From: Candidatus Omnitrophota bacterium
Lineage (GTDB): Bacteria > Ratteibacteria > UBA8468 > B48-G9 > JAFGKM01
Reading direction: 5' to 3'
Length of the DNA: 17,208 nt
Assembly (NCBI GenBank): GCA_022704985.1
Contig: JAKJFI010000004.1
Span: 1-17,208, forward strand
Part shown: piece by piece, positions 1 to 6,703 of the stretch
Numbering within the stretch: position 1 is the stretch's first letter
Layout: every line of letters begins with the position of its first letter
Translations under genes and position numbers: made by a program
Notes under the pieces: model-generated
Told to the model about the DNA's origin: nothing
Database searches by the model: none
What the model saw: the letters and a program-made list of their open reading frames with translations, nothing else

Positions 1-67
1 GCGCTTTTTACAAAAGCCTTCGACCGTTCCAGCAATGCATTTTCGGGAACTCCTCTTTATGGGGCTG

Positions 68-1096
68 CTACTTTTTTGCGACTGATATTTTTTTCTTTGG
101 CAGGAAAAGCTTTGGTTTTACTGGTTTTCCGCTATAAAAAGATTCCATGATAGCTAATGCGATAGAAGAAGCATTGGCTCCGGCATATACATCTATAGGC
201 GGAGTTTTTCTTTCTATCACCGAATCAATCAAGTCATTTATTAAGGGGTCAAAAGGATGCCCCTGATAATCGATGTTGAAGGTGAGGGCTTCTTCCTCTT
301 TGGTAGAATGATAAAATTTATCTCCTACAAAACTTCCCTCTGTACCCATTACTTGAAAGTCAGCGTAATATTTAAGCATACAGCCGAATGATGCATGAAT
401 TTTTCCTATCGTCCCCTTTTTGAATTTAAGCAGGGCGATGATACTGTCGGGATAGGCATAGTTTTTATCCTTATAAGCCATATCGCTTCCGTAGGCAAAG
501 ACTTCCTCAATAGAATCATTTAAAATCCAACATAAGAGGTCGATTGCATGGCAACCGCCGGCGGTAATAGGGGTATGAAATTGATTCTTTTCTGCTCGCC
601 AGGTACCTGTAAAAAGACCGTCTACGTCTATATTATGAAGATATTCACGTTGAATATAGAATATTTTTCCAAACATTCCTTTATCAGCATGGCGTTTTAC
701 TAATTGACAGATAGGATTATATCTCAAAATATAGTTGACCATTAATACTCTTCTGCTCTCTTCAACTTTTTTAACCATCGTTTCCAGTTCTTCCATTTTG
801 ATGGCCATTGGTTTTTCTACGAGAACGTCCTTTTTAGAATCCATCGCGTCAAGAGAAATGGAAGCATGACTTTTGTCATCGGTTCTGACGACAACCAAAT
901 CAAGTTCTTTCAGTTTGAGCATATCTTGATAGTTTTTGAACCAATAAGGGATGTTTTTCTCTTTTGCTGTTTCTTTTGCGCGTTCCTCAATAATGTCGCA
1001 GACAGCAATAACTTCCGCTTTCTGGTTTTTCCTGAAAGTATCTATAAAAATTTTTCCTCCCCCTAATCCTATTATGCCGACTTTAATTTTTTTCAT
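68..1096 (-). CDS. Gfo/Idh/MocA family NAD(P)-dependent oxidoreductase
   Basis: A 342-residue cytoplasmic protein of the Gfo/Idh/MocA family, which oxidises or reduces sugars, inositols and related polyols with NAD(P). The N-terminal Rossmann fold shows a nucleotide loop (VGIIGLGGGKIF, residues 6-17) and the family EKP motif at residues 94-96, whose Lys is the usual catalytic residue. The C-terminal half has the GGCHAID segment (H183, D186) expected in the active site. Length is typical. The start is supported by AAGGAG (complement of 1106-1111) nine bases upstream of ATG. The gene lies alone on the minus strand, divergent from a broken and an intact glycosidase gene, so a role in sugar catabolism is likely. 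Substrate cannot be read from sequence. Hand-counted GC of sample lines is near 35-38%, lower than the biosynthetic genes downstream, which may indicate separate ancestry. Confidence 0.9.
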   Translation of the reverse strand: MKKIKVGIIGLGGGKIFIDTFRKNQKAEVIAVCDIIEERAKETAKEKNIPYWFKNYQDMLKLKELDLVVVRTDDKSHASISLDAMDSKKDVLVEKPMAIKMEELETMVKKVEESRRVLMVNYILRYNPICQLVKRHADKGMFGKIFYIQREYLHNIDVDGLFTGTWRAEKNQFHTPITAGGCHAIDLLCWILNDSIEEVFAYGSDMAYKDKNYAYPDSIIALLKFKKGTIGKIHASFGCMLKYYADFQVMGTEGSFVGDKFYHSTKEEEALTFNIDYQGHPFDPLINDLIDSVIERKTPPIDVYAGANASSIALAIMESFYSGKPVKPKLFLPKKKISVAKK

Positions 1097-1161
1097 GTTC
1101 TATATCTCCTTAAATAGTTATTTAGGTGTAAAAAGGAATTAGAGTTGCCGCTCTTTTTCAT
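1093..1161 (-). CDS. Possible 22-residue leader ORF overlapping the oxidoreductase start
   Basis: A short ORF begins with ATG (complement of 1159-1161) seven bases after an AAGG sequence (complement of 1169-1172). It ends in TGA inside the ATGA that also contains the start codon of the downstream oxidoreductase. The four-base overlap is the usual geometry of translational coupling. The predicted peptide begins MKKSGNSNSF and ends YLRRYRT. It is basic, has no recognisable domain and no run of one amino acid that would suggest attenuation. The overlap may be fortuitous because the ORF is very short; it also runs through the downstream ribosome binding site. Confidence 0.25.
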   Translation of the reverse strand: MKKSGNSNSFLHLNNYLRRYRT

Positions 1162-1249
1162 GTCCCATCCTTCAGGAAAAAAGTTTTCCAAGAGAGGGGC
1201 TTTAATCGTCGTAATAAAGCACCTATTTTCTTCTCCATTAGTATTTTTT

Positions 1250-1278
1250 ATATTATTGTAAACAGCAAAAAAAATCAA
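1250..1278 (-). promoter_or_regulatory. Putative sigma-70 promoter for the minus-strand oxidoreductase
   Basis: Read on the minus strand, TTGATT (complement of 1273-1278) is followed after exactly 17 bases by TAATAT (complement of 1250-1255). The region is AT-rich. Transcription would start near 1243 and give a leader of about 147 nt, which contains a perfect six-base-pair hairpin with a three-base loop (GGAAAA/TTTTCC, complement of 1175-1189). No known riboswitch was recognised in the leader. Confidence 0.45.
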
Positions 1279-1337
1279 CAATCTTGACAGTTTTTATTTT
1301 TGATAGCAGTACAATATTTTCTGGAACAGGCAGGTAA

Positions 1338-1855
1338 AAGAACCTGATACAGGCAGTTGCTTCCAATAGGGATGCCGCTGACATACTGTCTTCTGACCCA
1401 TATCCGATGGGGAAAACCTCGATTACAAGGGTTTCCGCGCATGCCGACGCAGTGAGAAAAGTCGTCAGTGAAAATCCGAATCAATCATGCATGTTTGTTC
1501 TTCAAATGTTCGGTTCGCCTTTTGAAGGATGGATGCGATGCCTTACGCCGCAGGAAGAAAGATGTAAGGCGTTTCATCGGATGCAAAGGCACTTGACATC
1601 GCATCAAGGTCATATGAAGGCAATCTCTTTATAATTGTCGTTAACACCTCGGAAGAATTATTGTCGGCCGAAATTACCGTTCCCGGCGGAGCGGCGACAC
1701 TTCGGAGAAAAGTGGAAGTGCTTTTCGAATCAAGGATGACCGCGGAAGAAGGCTGGAATGTAGCATTGTCGGATGATGCGTATAGTGGCAAGCTTTCCGT
1801 TTATAAAAGGGTTGAGCCTGAGGGAAGAAATCGCGGGGCATTCAGCAGAGCTTGA
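1338..1855 (+). pseudogene. Broken glycoside-hydrolase-type gene, two frames
   Basis: Two overlapping reading frames look like pieces of one large TIM-barrel glycosidase or related protein. The first frame is open from 1338 and stops at 1634. It reads ADILSSDPYPMG, then SCMFVLQMFG, then TPQEERCKAF, a pattern known from large glycosidase-like proteins of Planctomycetes, Lentisphaerae and similar groups. The second frame, from about 1568 to 1855, reads like a C-terminal beta-sandwich: YEGNLFIIVVNTSEE, then KVEVLFESR, then KLSVYKRVEP. The expected barrel strand after the first part is missing, so an internal deletion with frame change near 1565-1595 is inferred. Everything N-terminal to 1338 is absent, with an in-frame stop just before. 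No intact start with a ribosome binding site was found. Family assignment rests on remembered motif patterns only. Confidence 0.6.
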
Positions 1856-2010
1856 CTTTTTTGTTAACTTCGGGGAAAATTATCCTCGGGAAAAGTTTTG
1901 TTGCAGGAGTTGTTTTCAGCGTACACTCGTCCGACTGGAAGAAAGGAGCAAGCGTCCACGCCAGAAGCGGGGATACCAAAGAAGAATGGGTGTGGATAAC
2001 AAGCAAGTAA
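1852..2010 (+). pseudogene. Second protein-like C-terminal remnant
   Basis: A third frame, open from 1822 to the TAA at 2008-2010, contains protein-like sequence: SGKIILGKSFVAGVVFSV followed by SSDWKKGASVHARSGDTKEE and WVWITSK. The alternation of hydrophobic and charged residues and the Trp-rich end suggest the tail of a secreted or carbohydrate-active protein. There is no plausible start codon with a ribosome binding site, so it is read as a gene relic. It may belong to the same lost protein as the fragment just upstream after another frame change, or to a different gene. No family is recognised with confidence. Confidence 0.4.
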
Positions 2011-2039
2011 TTAGAGAATGTGCAAATAGTTCTGGCGAA

Positions 2040-2067
2040 TTGACTGTTGCTCTTCTTGGCGCATAAT
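2040..2067 (+). promoter_or_regulatory. Putative sigma-70 promoter for the glycosidase
   Basis: TTGACT (2040-2045) and CATAAT (2062-2067) are separated by 16 bases, each matching five of six consensus bases. Transcription would start near 2074, about 37 bases before the glycosidase ATG. This gives the gene its own promoter immediately after the upstream gene remnants. Confidence 0.5.
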
Positions 2068-2110
2068 TAAAAAATCAGAAAAAACTTATTGAAAAGGAGC
2101 TGAGAAAAAT

Positions 2111-3550
2111 ATGAAAGTAAATTATTCAGAAACATTACTTACGGTAAATAATTCAACTCCCCTCAAGGTGAGAGCTGTTATAAAGAAAGAAACTCTGCAT
2201 ACACCAGCTGAAGGCATAGGTATTAACATAACGTTTGACCAGCAGGCCGCCGGAGAATACCCGCGGGACAAGAAAAACTGGACGTGCCTTCTCAATGAGT
2301 TGTCCTTCCTTTCTCCTGCATGGCTATGTGTTACATTGCCGGTGGAAGGAATCTTAGACAGTCGGGGTAAGGTAAAAAAAGACGCTTGCGCACTTAAGGA
2401 ATTTGATTATATTTGCAGGTGGGCGCAGACAAATGGCGTCTCTATTCTTTTGATGTTTCCTAAAAGCGCGTTTTCTAATCTGAGGTTCCATGTTTCAAAG
2501 AGTCACTCACCCGCTCCTTCTGACTTGAACGAGTACGGCGCTCTTATTATTTCGCTCTTGAGGTATCTCGTCTATGAAAAAAAATACAGTATAATCAAAT
2601 ACCTGACTATATGCGGAGAACCGTTTAATGAAGACGGTGGCGACTTTTCGTTCGCAACACCCGCAGGAATCGACCCCTACCGGTATTATATAGAGATGCA
2701 CAAAACGGTGCGTAGGATGCTTGATGAGAATGGATTAGAAGATATAGGTCTGGTAGGACCGAATTCCAGTGATGTTTATGCGTATACGGAAACGATACGT
2801 CGTTGTAGAGAAAAAAAATTAAACCTGTTTGCTCCTTTGTCGGCAATAGACCTGCATGCCTATCGGATGCGGATTGACTATCTGCCTCCTTCCTCTCATG
2901 TTTTTACTCTGCCGCTGTCCACTTATGCAGATGAATATATCAATCCTATTGTGAAAGATGCAAAAAGAAGGAAAAAACCGGTTTTCATAACTGAACTGGG
3001 TTGTATGTACTATGGGAAGAGCAGTTACGGCGATAACCGCGGACCGTCGCGTCATGAAGCGTTTATAGCGGAAGCGGAACTTATTCTGCGCGGTTTGAAC
3101 GCCGGAATAGACGGTTTCCTGAAATGGGTCTATATTTTCAACATTTCACAACAGCGTGGACATTACCATGTAATAGAGCGTTCCGGCAACGGATATCTAA
3201 GGAAAGATGGTTTTTACGGCTATGCGGCGCTGTGTCGCCATTTTCCGAGAGGGGCAAGGCTCCTTAAACTTGTTTCCAAAGATAATTCCCAGTTTGTCCA
3301 TATGGCTGCTATTGAAACGAAGGAAAAGAATGTTACCGTTTTTATTGTAAACAATCATCCCGCAAATCTTCATGACATTGAAATTTCATTGCAGGGCGCC
3401 CGAACGAAAAAGCCGTTTAATATCAGAGTTGTTGATACATGGGATAAGTATAAAAGCAAAGGAGTTGTGAAGCTTGAAAACGGAAAATTGCGCGTGCAGG
3501 TTACTCCTTTGAGTTTGACCGTGTTGACCACTATATGCTCCAACGTCTGA
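2111..3550 (+). CDS. Putative clan-A-type glycoside hydrolase (GH39/GH5-like)
   Basis: A 479-residue protein with a TIM-barrel glycosidase pattern. The likely acid/base Glu is E170 in YLTICGEPFNE (residues 164-174), at the end of a beta strand. The usual Asn-Glu-Pro of clan A is Gly-Glu-Pro here. The likely nucleophile is E295 in PVFITELG (290-297). DLHAY (247-251) fits a strand-6 position. Residues from about 385 form a C-terminal beta-sandwich ending in VTPLSLTVL, as in GH39-like enzymes. No signal peptide is visible, so a cytoplasmic enzyme acting on imported oligosaccharides is inferred. AAGGAG at 2094-2099 precedes the ATG by 11 bases. The substrate is unknown, and the family call is by motif only. 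The neighbouring divergent oxidoreductase and the remnants around it suggest a former sugar-use locus. Confidence 0.7.
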   Translation: MKVNYSETLLTVNNSTPLKVRAVIKKETLHTPAEGIGINITFDQQAAGEYPRDKKNWTCLLNELSFLSPAWLCVTLPVEGILDSRGKVKKDACALKEFDYICRWAQTNGVSILLMFPKSAFSNLRFHVSKSHSPAPSDLNEYGALIISLLRYLVYEKKYSIIKYLTICGEPFNEDGGDFSFATPAGIDPYRYYIEMHKTVRRMLDENGLEDIGLVGPNSSDVYAYTETIRRCREKKLNLFAPLSAIDLHAYRMRIDYLPPSSHVFTLPLSTYADEYINPIVKDAKRRKKPVFITELGCMYYGKSSYGDNRGPSRHEAFIAEAELILRGLNAGIDGFLKWVYIFNISQQRGHYHVIERSGNGYLRKDGFYGYAALCRHFPRGARLLKLVSKDNSQFVHMAAIETKEKNVTVFIVNNHPANLHDIEISLQGARTKKPFNIRVVDTWDKYKSKGVVKLENGKLRVQVTPLSLTVLTTICSNV

Positions 3551-3643
3551 GATGCGCCTTACGGTAATGTCCTACTGCTAAACCCGCAAGGGAAATCTGT
3601 GAGCGTAGCCATTTTCTCTAAAGATACCCCATGGAAAATTTAA
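3551..3643 (+). pseudogene. In-frame remnant after the glycosidase stop
   Basis: Directly after the TGA at 3548-3550 the same frame stays open for 30 codons to TAA at 3641-3643. It reads NVLLLNPQGKSVSVAIFSKD then TPWKI. This resembles the C-terminal beta-sandwich strands of GH30-like and related glycosidases, where a Leu-Asn-Pro-x-Gly turn precedes a hydrophobic strand. The intact upstream protein already has a complete-looking beta-sandwich end, so the stretch is more likely the relic of another gene than a read-through domain. TGA is used as a normal stop by icd, purA, ilvB, thpR and recX here, so recoding is unlikely. An open frame of this length is not significant by itself. Confidence 0.35.
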
Positions 3644-3655
3644 TGGGCAGAATAT

Positions 3656-3684
3656 TTGCCGTCTGAGGAACTTTGTGGTAATAT
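3656..3684 (+). promoter_or_regulatory. Putative promoter for the leuD-icd-purA-ilv run
   Basis: TTGCCG (3656-3661) and TAATAT (3679-3684) are separated by 17 bases. A TGG at 3676-3678 directly before the -10 box fits an extended -10 element. Start of transcription would be near 3691, just ahead of the strong ribosome binding site AAGGAGGT at 3701-3708. No terminator-like hairpin or T-box-like leader was seen between it and the gene. Confidence 0.5.
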
Positions 3685-3715
3685 CAAACGTTTGTGAGAG
3701 AAGGAGGTTAGCAAT

Positions 3716-4213
3716 ATGATGTTAAAAGGAAAAGCGCATAAATTCGGAGATGATATAAATACCGACTACATTATTTCTGGAAAGTACAAGTTCAAAACGC
3801 TGGACATGAAGGAGCTTTCGACGCATCTTATGGAAGATATAGACCCTGAATTTTATAAGAAAGTGAGGGAAGGCGATTTCATAGTAGGCGGCAAGAATTT
3901 CGGATGCGGCTCCAGCAGGGAACAGGCGCCCCTGGTTATCAAGCATGCAGGGATACCTGCAGTGGTGGCAAAAAGTTTTGCCAGGATATTTTTCCGCAAT
4001 GCCATTAACGTGGGACTGGTATTGGTTGAAACCGATACGGACGGAATAAAACCGGGAGACGTGCTGGAACTGGACGTTGAAAAGGGAGAAGTAAGAAATC
4101 TGACGGGGAAAACGGTTTTGAAGTCGTCGGTTTTGCCGGGCTTCATGATGAATATAGTTAAGGCGGGCGGCGTTGTAAACTATATCAAAAAGAACAAGGG
4201 GTTCAAGCTATAG
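3716..4213 (+). CDS. leuD: LeuD-family hydro-lyase small subunit
   Basis: A 165-residue small (swivel) subunit of the isopropylmalate isomerase/homoaconitase family, which pairs with an iron-sulfur LeuC-type large subunit to isomerise 2- and 3-hydroxy acids. [11 protein letters not shown] (10-20) and [14 protein letters not shown] (59-72) are the family signatures. The short length matches the archaeal and bacterial HacB/DmdB-type LeuD rather than the longer ~200-residue E. coli form. The substrate-recognition loop reads YKFKT (24-28), unlike the short YLxT type. No LeuC-like large subunit is adjacent. The next gene, 12 bases downstream, encodes isocitrate dehydrogenase rather than LeuB, so an aconitase- or homoaconitase-like role is possible. 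ATG at 3716 is seven bases after AAGGAGGT; ATG at 3719 is an equally possible start. Confidence 0.88.
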   Translation: MMLKGKAHKFGDDINTDYIISGKYKFKTLDMKELSTHLMEDIDPEFYKKVREGDFIVGGKNFGCGSSREQAPLVIKHAGIPAVVAKSFARIFFRNAINVGLVLVETDTDGIKPGDVLELDVEKGEVRNLTGKTVLKSSVLPGFMMNIVKAGGVVNYIKKNKGFKL

Positions 4214-4225
4214 GGGAAAATCAAT

Positions 4226-5305
4226 ATGGGATACAGGATTACTCTCATACCGGGAGACGGGATAGGTCCCGAGATAACAGATGTGACGAAAAAATGCATA
4301 GAGGCGGCAGGGGTCAGCATAGATTGGGATGTGCGCCAGGCAGGGGAATGCGCCATTGAGAAATATGGAACACCCATCCCTGATGAAACCCTGAAGTCCA
4401 TTGAAGAAAATAAAATATGCCTGAAGGCGCCTCTCACAACGCCGGTAGGCAGCGGATTCAGAAGTGTAAATGTTTATATCAGGCAGCGTTTCGACCTTTA
4501 CGTATGTTTGAGACCGTTCAAGTTTTTCGAAGGGGTGAGAAGCAGGTATTCCGGTCTGGATATGGTGGTTGTGAGAGAAAACATGGAAGATCTTTATGCC
4601 GGCATTGAGTTTGAACGCGGCGGGAAGGAAACTGCGGAACTGATAGATTTTATAAACAGAACAACCGGCAAAAGGGTAGGAACGGATTCAGGCATAAGTA
4701 TAAAGCCCATATCTGAGGTTAATTCGGAAAGGATAGTGAGATTTGCTTTTGAGTATGCAAAAAAGAACGGAAGGAGAAAGGTTACGGCCGTGCACAAAGC
4801 AAACATCATGAAATTCACGGACGGCCTTTTCCTCGAAGTCGCGCGGAAGGTTGCGGCGGAATACCCTGATATTGAATTTGAGGACAGGATTGTTGATAAT
4901 ATGTCCATGCAACTGGTACAGAAACCGGAGCTTTACGATGTTCTCGTATGTTCCAATCTCTACGGAGACATACTTTCGGATCTGTGCGCGGGACTTGTGG
5001 GCGGACTTGGCATGTCCCCGGGCGCCAATATTGGCGAGAATATAGCTGTTTTCGAGGCGACGCACGGAAGCGCTCCGAAATATAAGGGAATGAACAGGGT
5101 AAATCCCTCGGCGTTGCTCATGGCGGGGATAATGATGCTGGATTACATCGGAGAGAGCGGAAAGGCGAAAAAGATAGAACAGGCATTGTCAGACGTGATA
5201 AAGGAAGGAAAATACGTTACGTACGATTTCAGGGAGCCGGGTTCTACGAATTGCGTGGGAACGAGGGAGATGGGACAGGCTATAATAAATAGAATAAAGC
5301 GGTGA
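4226..5305 (+). CDS. icd: Isocitrate dehydrogenase, probably NADP-dependent
   Basis: A 359-residue decarboxylating dehydrogenase that oxidises isocitrate to 2-oxoglutarate. The substrate region [20 protein letters not shown] (78-97) carries the Ser-x-Asn (S80, N82) and Arg residues typical of isocitrate rather than isopropylmalate enzymes. [12 protein letters not shown] (117-128) resembles the E. coli Icd catalytic-Tyr segment. The catalytic Lys is K191 in VHKANIMKF, and the metal ligands D248 and D252 lie in YGDILSD. In HGSAPKYKG the residues K285 and Y286 occupy the positions that give NADP preference in E. coli Icd; NAD enzymes usually have Asp-Ile there. Y333 is also conserved, but the position of E. 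coli R395 is Glu with an adjacent Arg (R336). It is shorter than E. coli Icd (about 416). An automatic pipeline could mislabel it LeuB because it follows a LeuD-type gene. Confidence 0.85.
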   Translation: MGYRITLIPGDGIGPEITDVTKKCIEAAGVSIDWDVRQAGECAIEKYGTPIPDETLKSIEENKICLKAPLTTPVGSGFRSVNVYIRQRFDLYVCLRPFKFFEGVRSRYSGLDMVVVRENMEDLYAGIEFERGGKETAELIDFINRTTGKRVGTDSGISIKPISEVNSERIVRFAFEYAKKNGRRKVTAVHKANIMKFTDGLFLEVARKVAAEYPDIEFEDRIVDNMSMQLVQKPELYDVLVCSNLYGDILSDLCAGLVGGLGMSPGANIGENIAVFEATHGSAPKYKGMNRVNPSALLMAGIMMLDYIGESGKAKKIEQALSDVIKEGKYVTYDFREPGSTNCVGTREMGQAIINRIKR

Positions 5306-5356
5306 GAGGCGTTTGATTATAAGTATATAAACGATATTGAAAGAAGGAGAACAGTT

Positions 5357-6628
5357 ATGGTGACGGTAGTGCTGGGAACGCAGTGGGGAGACGAGGGTAA
5401 GGGGAAGGTAATAGATTATCTGGCTGAGGACATGGATATCGTTGCCAGGTACCAGGGCGGAGGCAACGCCGGACACACAGTTGTGATAAAGGATAAACAT
5501 TACGTTTTTCACCTCGTGCCTTCCGGGATACTGTATCCCAAAAAGGTATGCGTCATTGGAAACGGAGTGGTAGTTGACCTCGTGTCATTGTTCGAAGAAA
5601 TAGAATATTTGGAAAAAAATGGAGTATCGCTTGAAAACCGTCTTTTTATCGCAGAGAACGCTCATATAACGCTTCCGTACCATAAGACGCTTGACCAGAT
5701 AGAGGATAAGTTTAGGGGGAAAGGGTGCCTGGGGACTACCGGTAAGGGGATAGGCACGACCTATACTGATAAATTCAACAGGATAGGCATAAGGGTGATA
5801 GATTTCCTTGAAAAGGATATTTTTCGCGAGAAACTGGAGATTGCGCTTGAGTTAAAAAATTATCTTTTCAAGGAATACTATAAAGAGAAAATGCTTGCCG
5901 TGGAAGAAATATATAAAGAGACCGATAAATACAGAAGTAAAATAAAAAATATGGTAAAGAACGTAACCATGTATCTTGATGAGGAAATAAAAAAGGGAAG
6001 GCATGTGCTTGCAGAGGGAGCCCAGGGAACGTTTCTTGACGTGGATTTTGGAACGTATCCTTACGTTACCGCTTCTAATACCATTGCGGGCGGAGCCTGC
6101 ACGGGACTGGGTATATCTCCAAAGAAGATAAGCCGTGTACTCGGAGTGGTAAAGGCGTACACGACAAGAGTTGGCATGGGACCGTTTCCCACGGAATTGG
6201 ACGGACCGGAAGGCGAGAGCTTGAGAAAGGCAGGCAACGAATACGGGGCAACGACAGGAAGACCGAGAAGATGCGGGTGGTTTGATGCCATTCTTGTGAA
6301 ATTTTCGTGCAAGGTTAATGGATTGGATGAGCTGATAATGACGAAACTTGACGTCCTGTCAGGACTTGAAAAAATAAAGATAGGCAGGGCATACCACTAT
6401 GAGGGAATGAGATACGTGGATTACCCGTTGAATACCAAGATATTCAGAGGATGCGACGTGCTATATGATGAGGTTGACGGATGGAGTGAAGATATAGGAA
6501 CTGCAAGAAGTTACAAGGAGCTTCCGGTAAATGCAAAGAAATACATAGAGAAGATTGAGCAGATACTGGAGGTGCCCATAACGAAGATTTCAGTAGGTTC
6601 GTCGCGTGAACAGACTATATCAAGGTGA
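5357..6628 (+). CDS. purA: Adenylosuccinate synthetase
   Basis: A 423-residue cytoplasmic enzyme that joins IMP and aspartate using GTP, the first committed step to AMP. The N-terminal signature GTQWGDEGKGK (7-17) contains the catalytic Asp (D12) and P-loop-like GTP segment. His H40 lies in GGGNAGHTVV. The middle shows TTGKGIGTTYTDK, and ATTGRPRRCGWFD is the conserved nucleotide/aspartate-binding segment. The length is normal for bacteria. AAGGAGA at 5344-5350 is six bases before ATG. It sits between icd and ilvB in the same orientation with short gaps, so co-transcription is likely. The functional link to the amino-acid genes is only through general nitrogen metabolism. Confidence 0.97.
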   Translation: MVTVVLGTQWGDEGKGKVIDYLAEDMDIVARYQGGGNAGHTVVIKDKHYVFHLVPSGILYPKKVCVIGNGVVVDLVSLFEEIEYLEKNGVSLENRLFIAENAHITLPYHKTLDQIEDKFRGKGCLGTTGKGIGTTYTDKFNRIGIRVIDFLEKDIFREKLEIALELKNYLFKEYYKEKMLAVEEIYKETDKYRSKIKNMVKNVTMYLDEEIKKGRHVLAEGAQGTFLDVDFGTYPYVTASNTIAGGACTGLGISPKKISRVLGVVKAYTTRVGMGPFPTELDGPEGESLRKAGNEYGATTGRPRRCGWFDAILVKFSCKVNGLDELIMTKLDVLSGLEKIKIGRAYHYEGMRYVDYPLNTKIFRGCDVLYDEVDGWSEDIGTARSYKELPVNAKKYIEKIEQILEVPITKISVGSSREQTISR

Positions 6629-6693
6629 GGGTAAAAGAGCATGAATTGTAAATCCCTCGCTTCGCAGGAGCAAGAGAGAGGTTCGGGGTAAAG
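6629..6693 (+). repeat. Degenerate intergenic repeat, copy A
   Basis: The purA-ilvB gap contains AGGGTAAAAGAGC, then CCCTC, GCAGGAG, and GAGAGGTTCGGGGTAAA. The same ordered blocks occur in the gap before htrA (12977-13041), including GTTCGGGG followed by YAAA, although the two are diverged and differ in spacing. Ordered sharing of several blocks suggests one dispersed repeat family. The end of the copy merges with the AAGGAG that serves ilvB. Orientation and true ends are not defined. Confidence 0.4.
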
Positions 6694-6703
6694 GAGAAGG
6701 AAC

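Noticed and set aside
1..67. Possible start of another minus-strand gene after the first oxidoreductase (AAAGAGGAG followed by an ATG)
   Set aside because: The frame from that ATG stops after ten codons; another frame stays open to the edge but has no start with a ribosome binding site. Too short to call.
1284..1315. A consensus TTGACA with a downstream TACAAT, plus strand, ahead of the gene remnants
   Set aside because: The spacer is 20 bases, too long for a normal sigma-70 promoter, and there is no intact gene for it to serve. It may be the relic of a promoter.
3548..3550. TGA as a recoded codon (selenocysteine or alternative code) at the glycosidase end
   Set aside because: Several unmistakable housekeeping genes here end in TGA and none contains an internal TGA; no SECIS-like hairpin was noticed after it.
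6629..6703. Branched-chain amino acid attenuator before ilvB
   Set aside because: No leader ORF rich in Val, Leu or Ile codons and no terminator-like hairpin with a T run was found.
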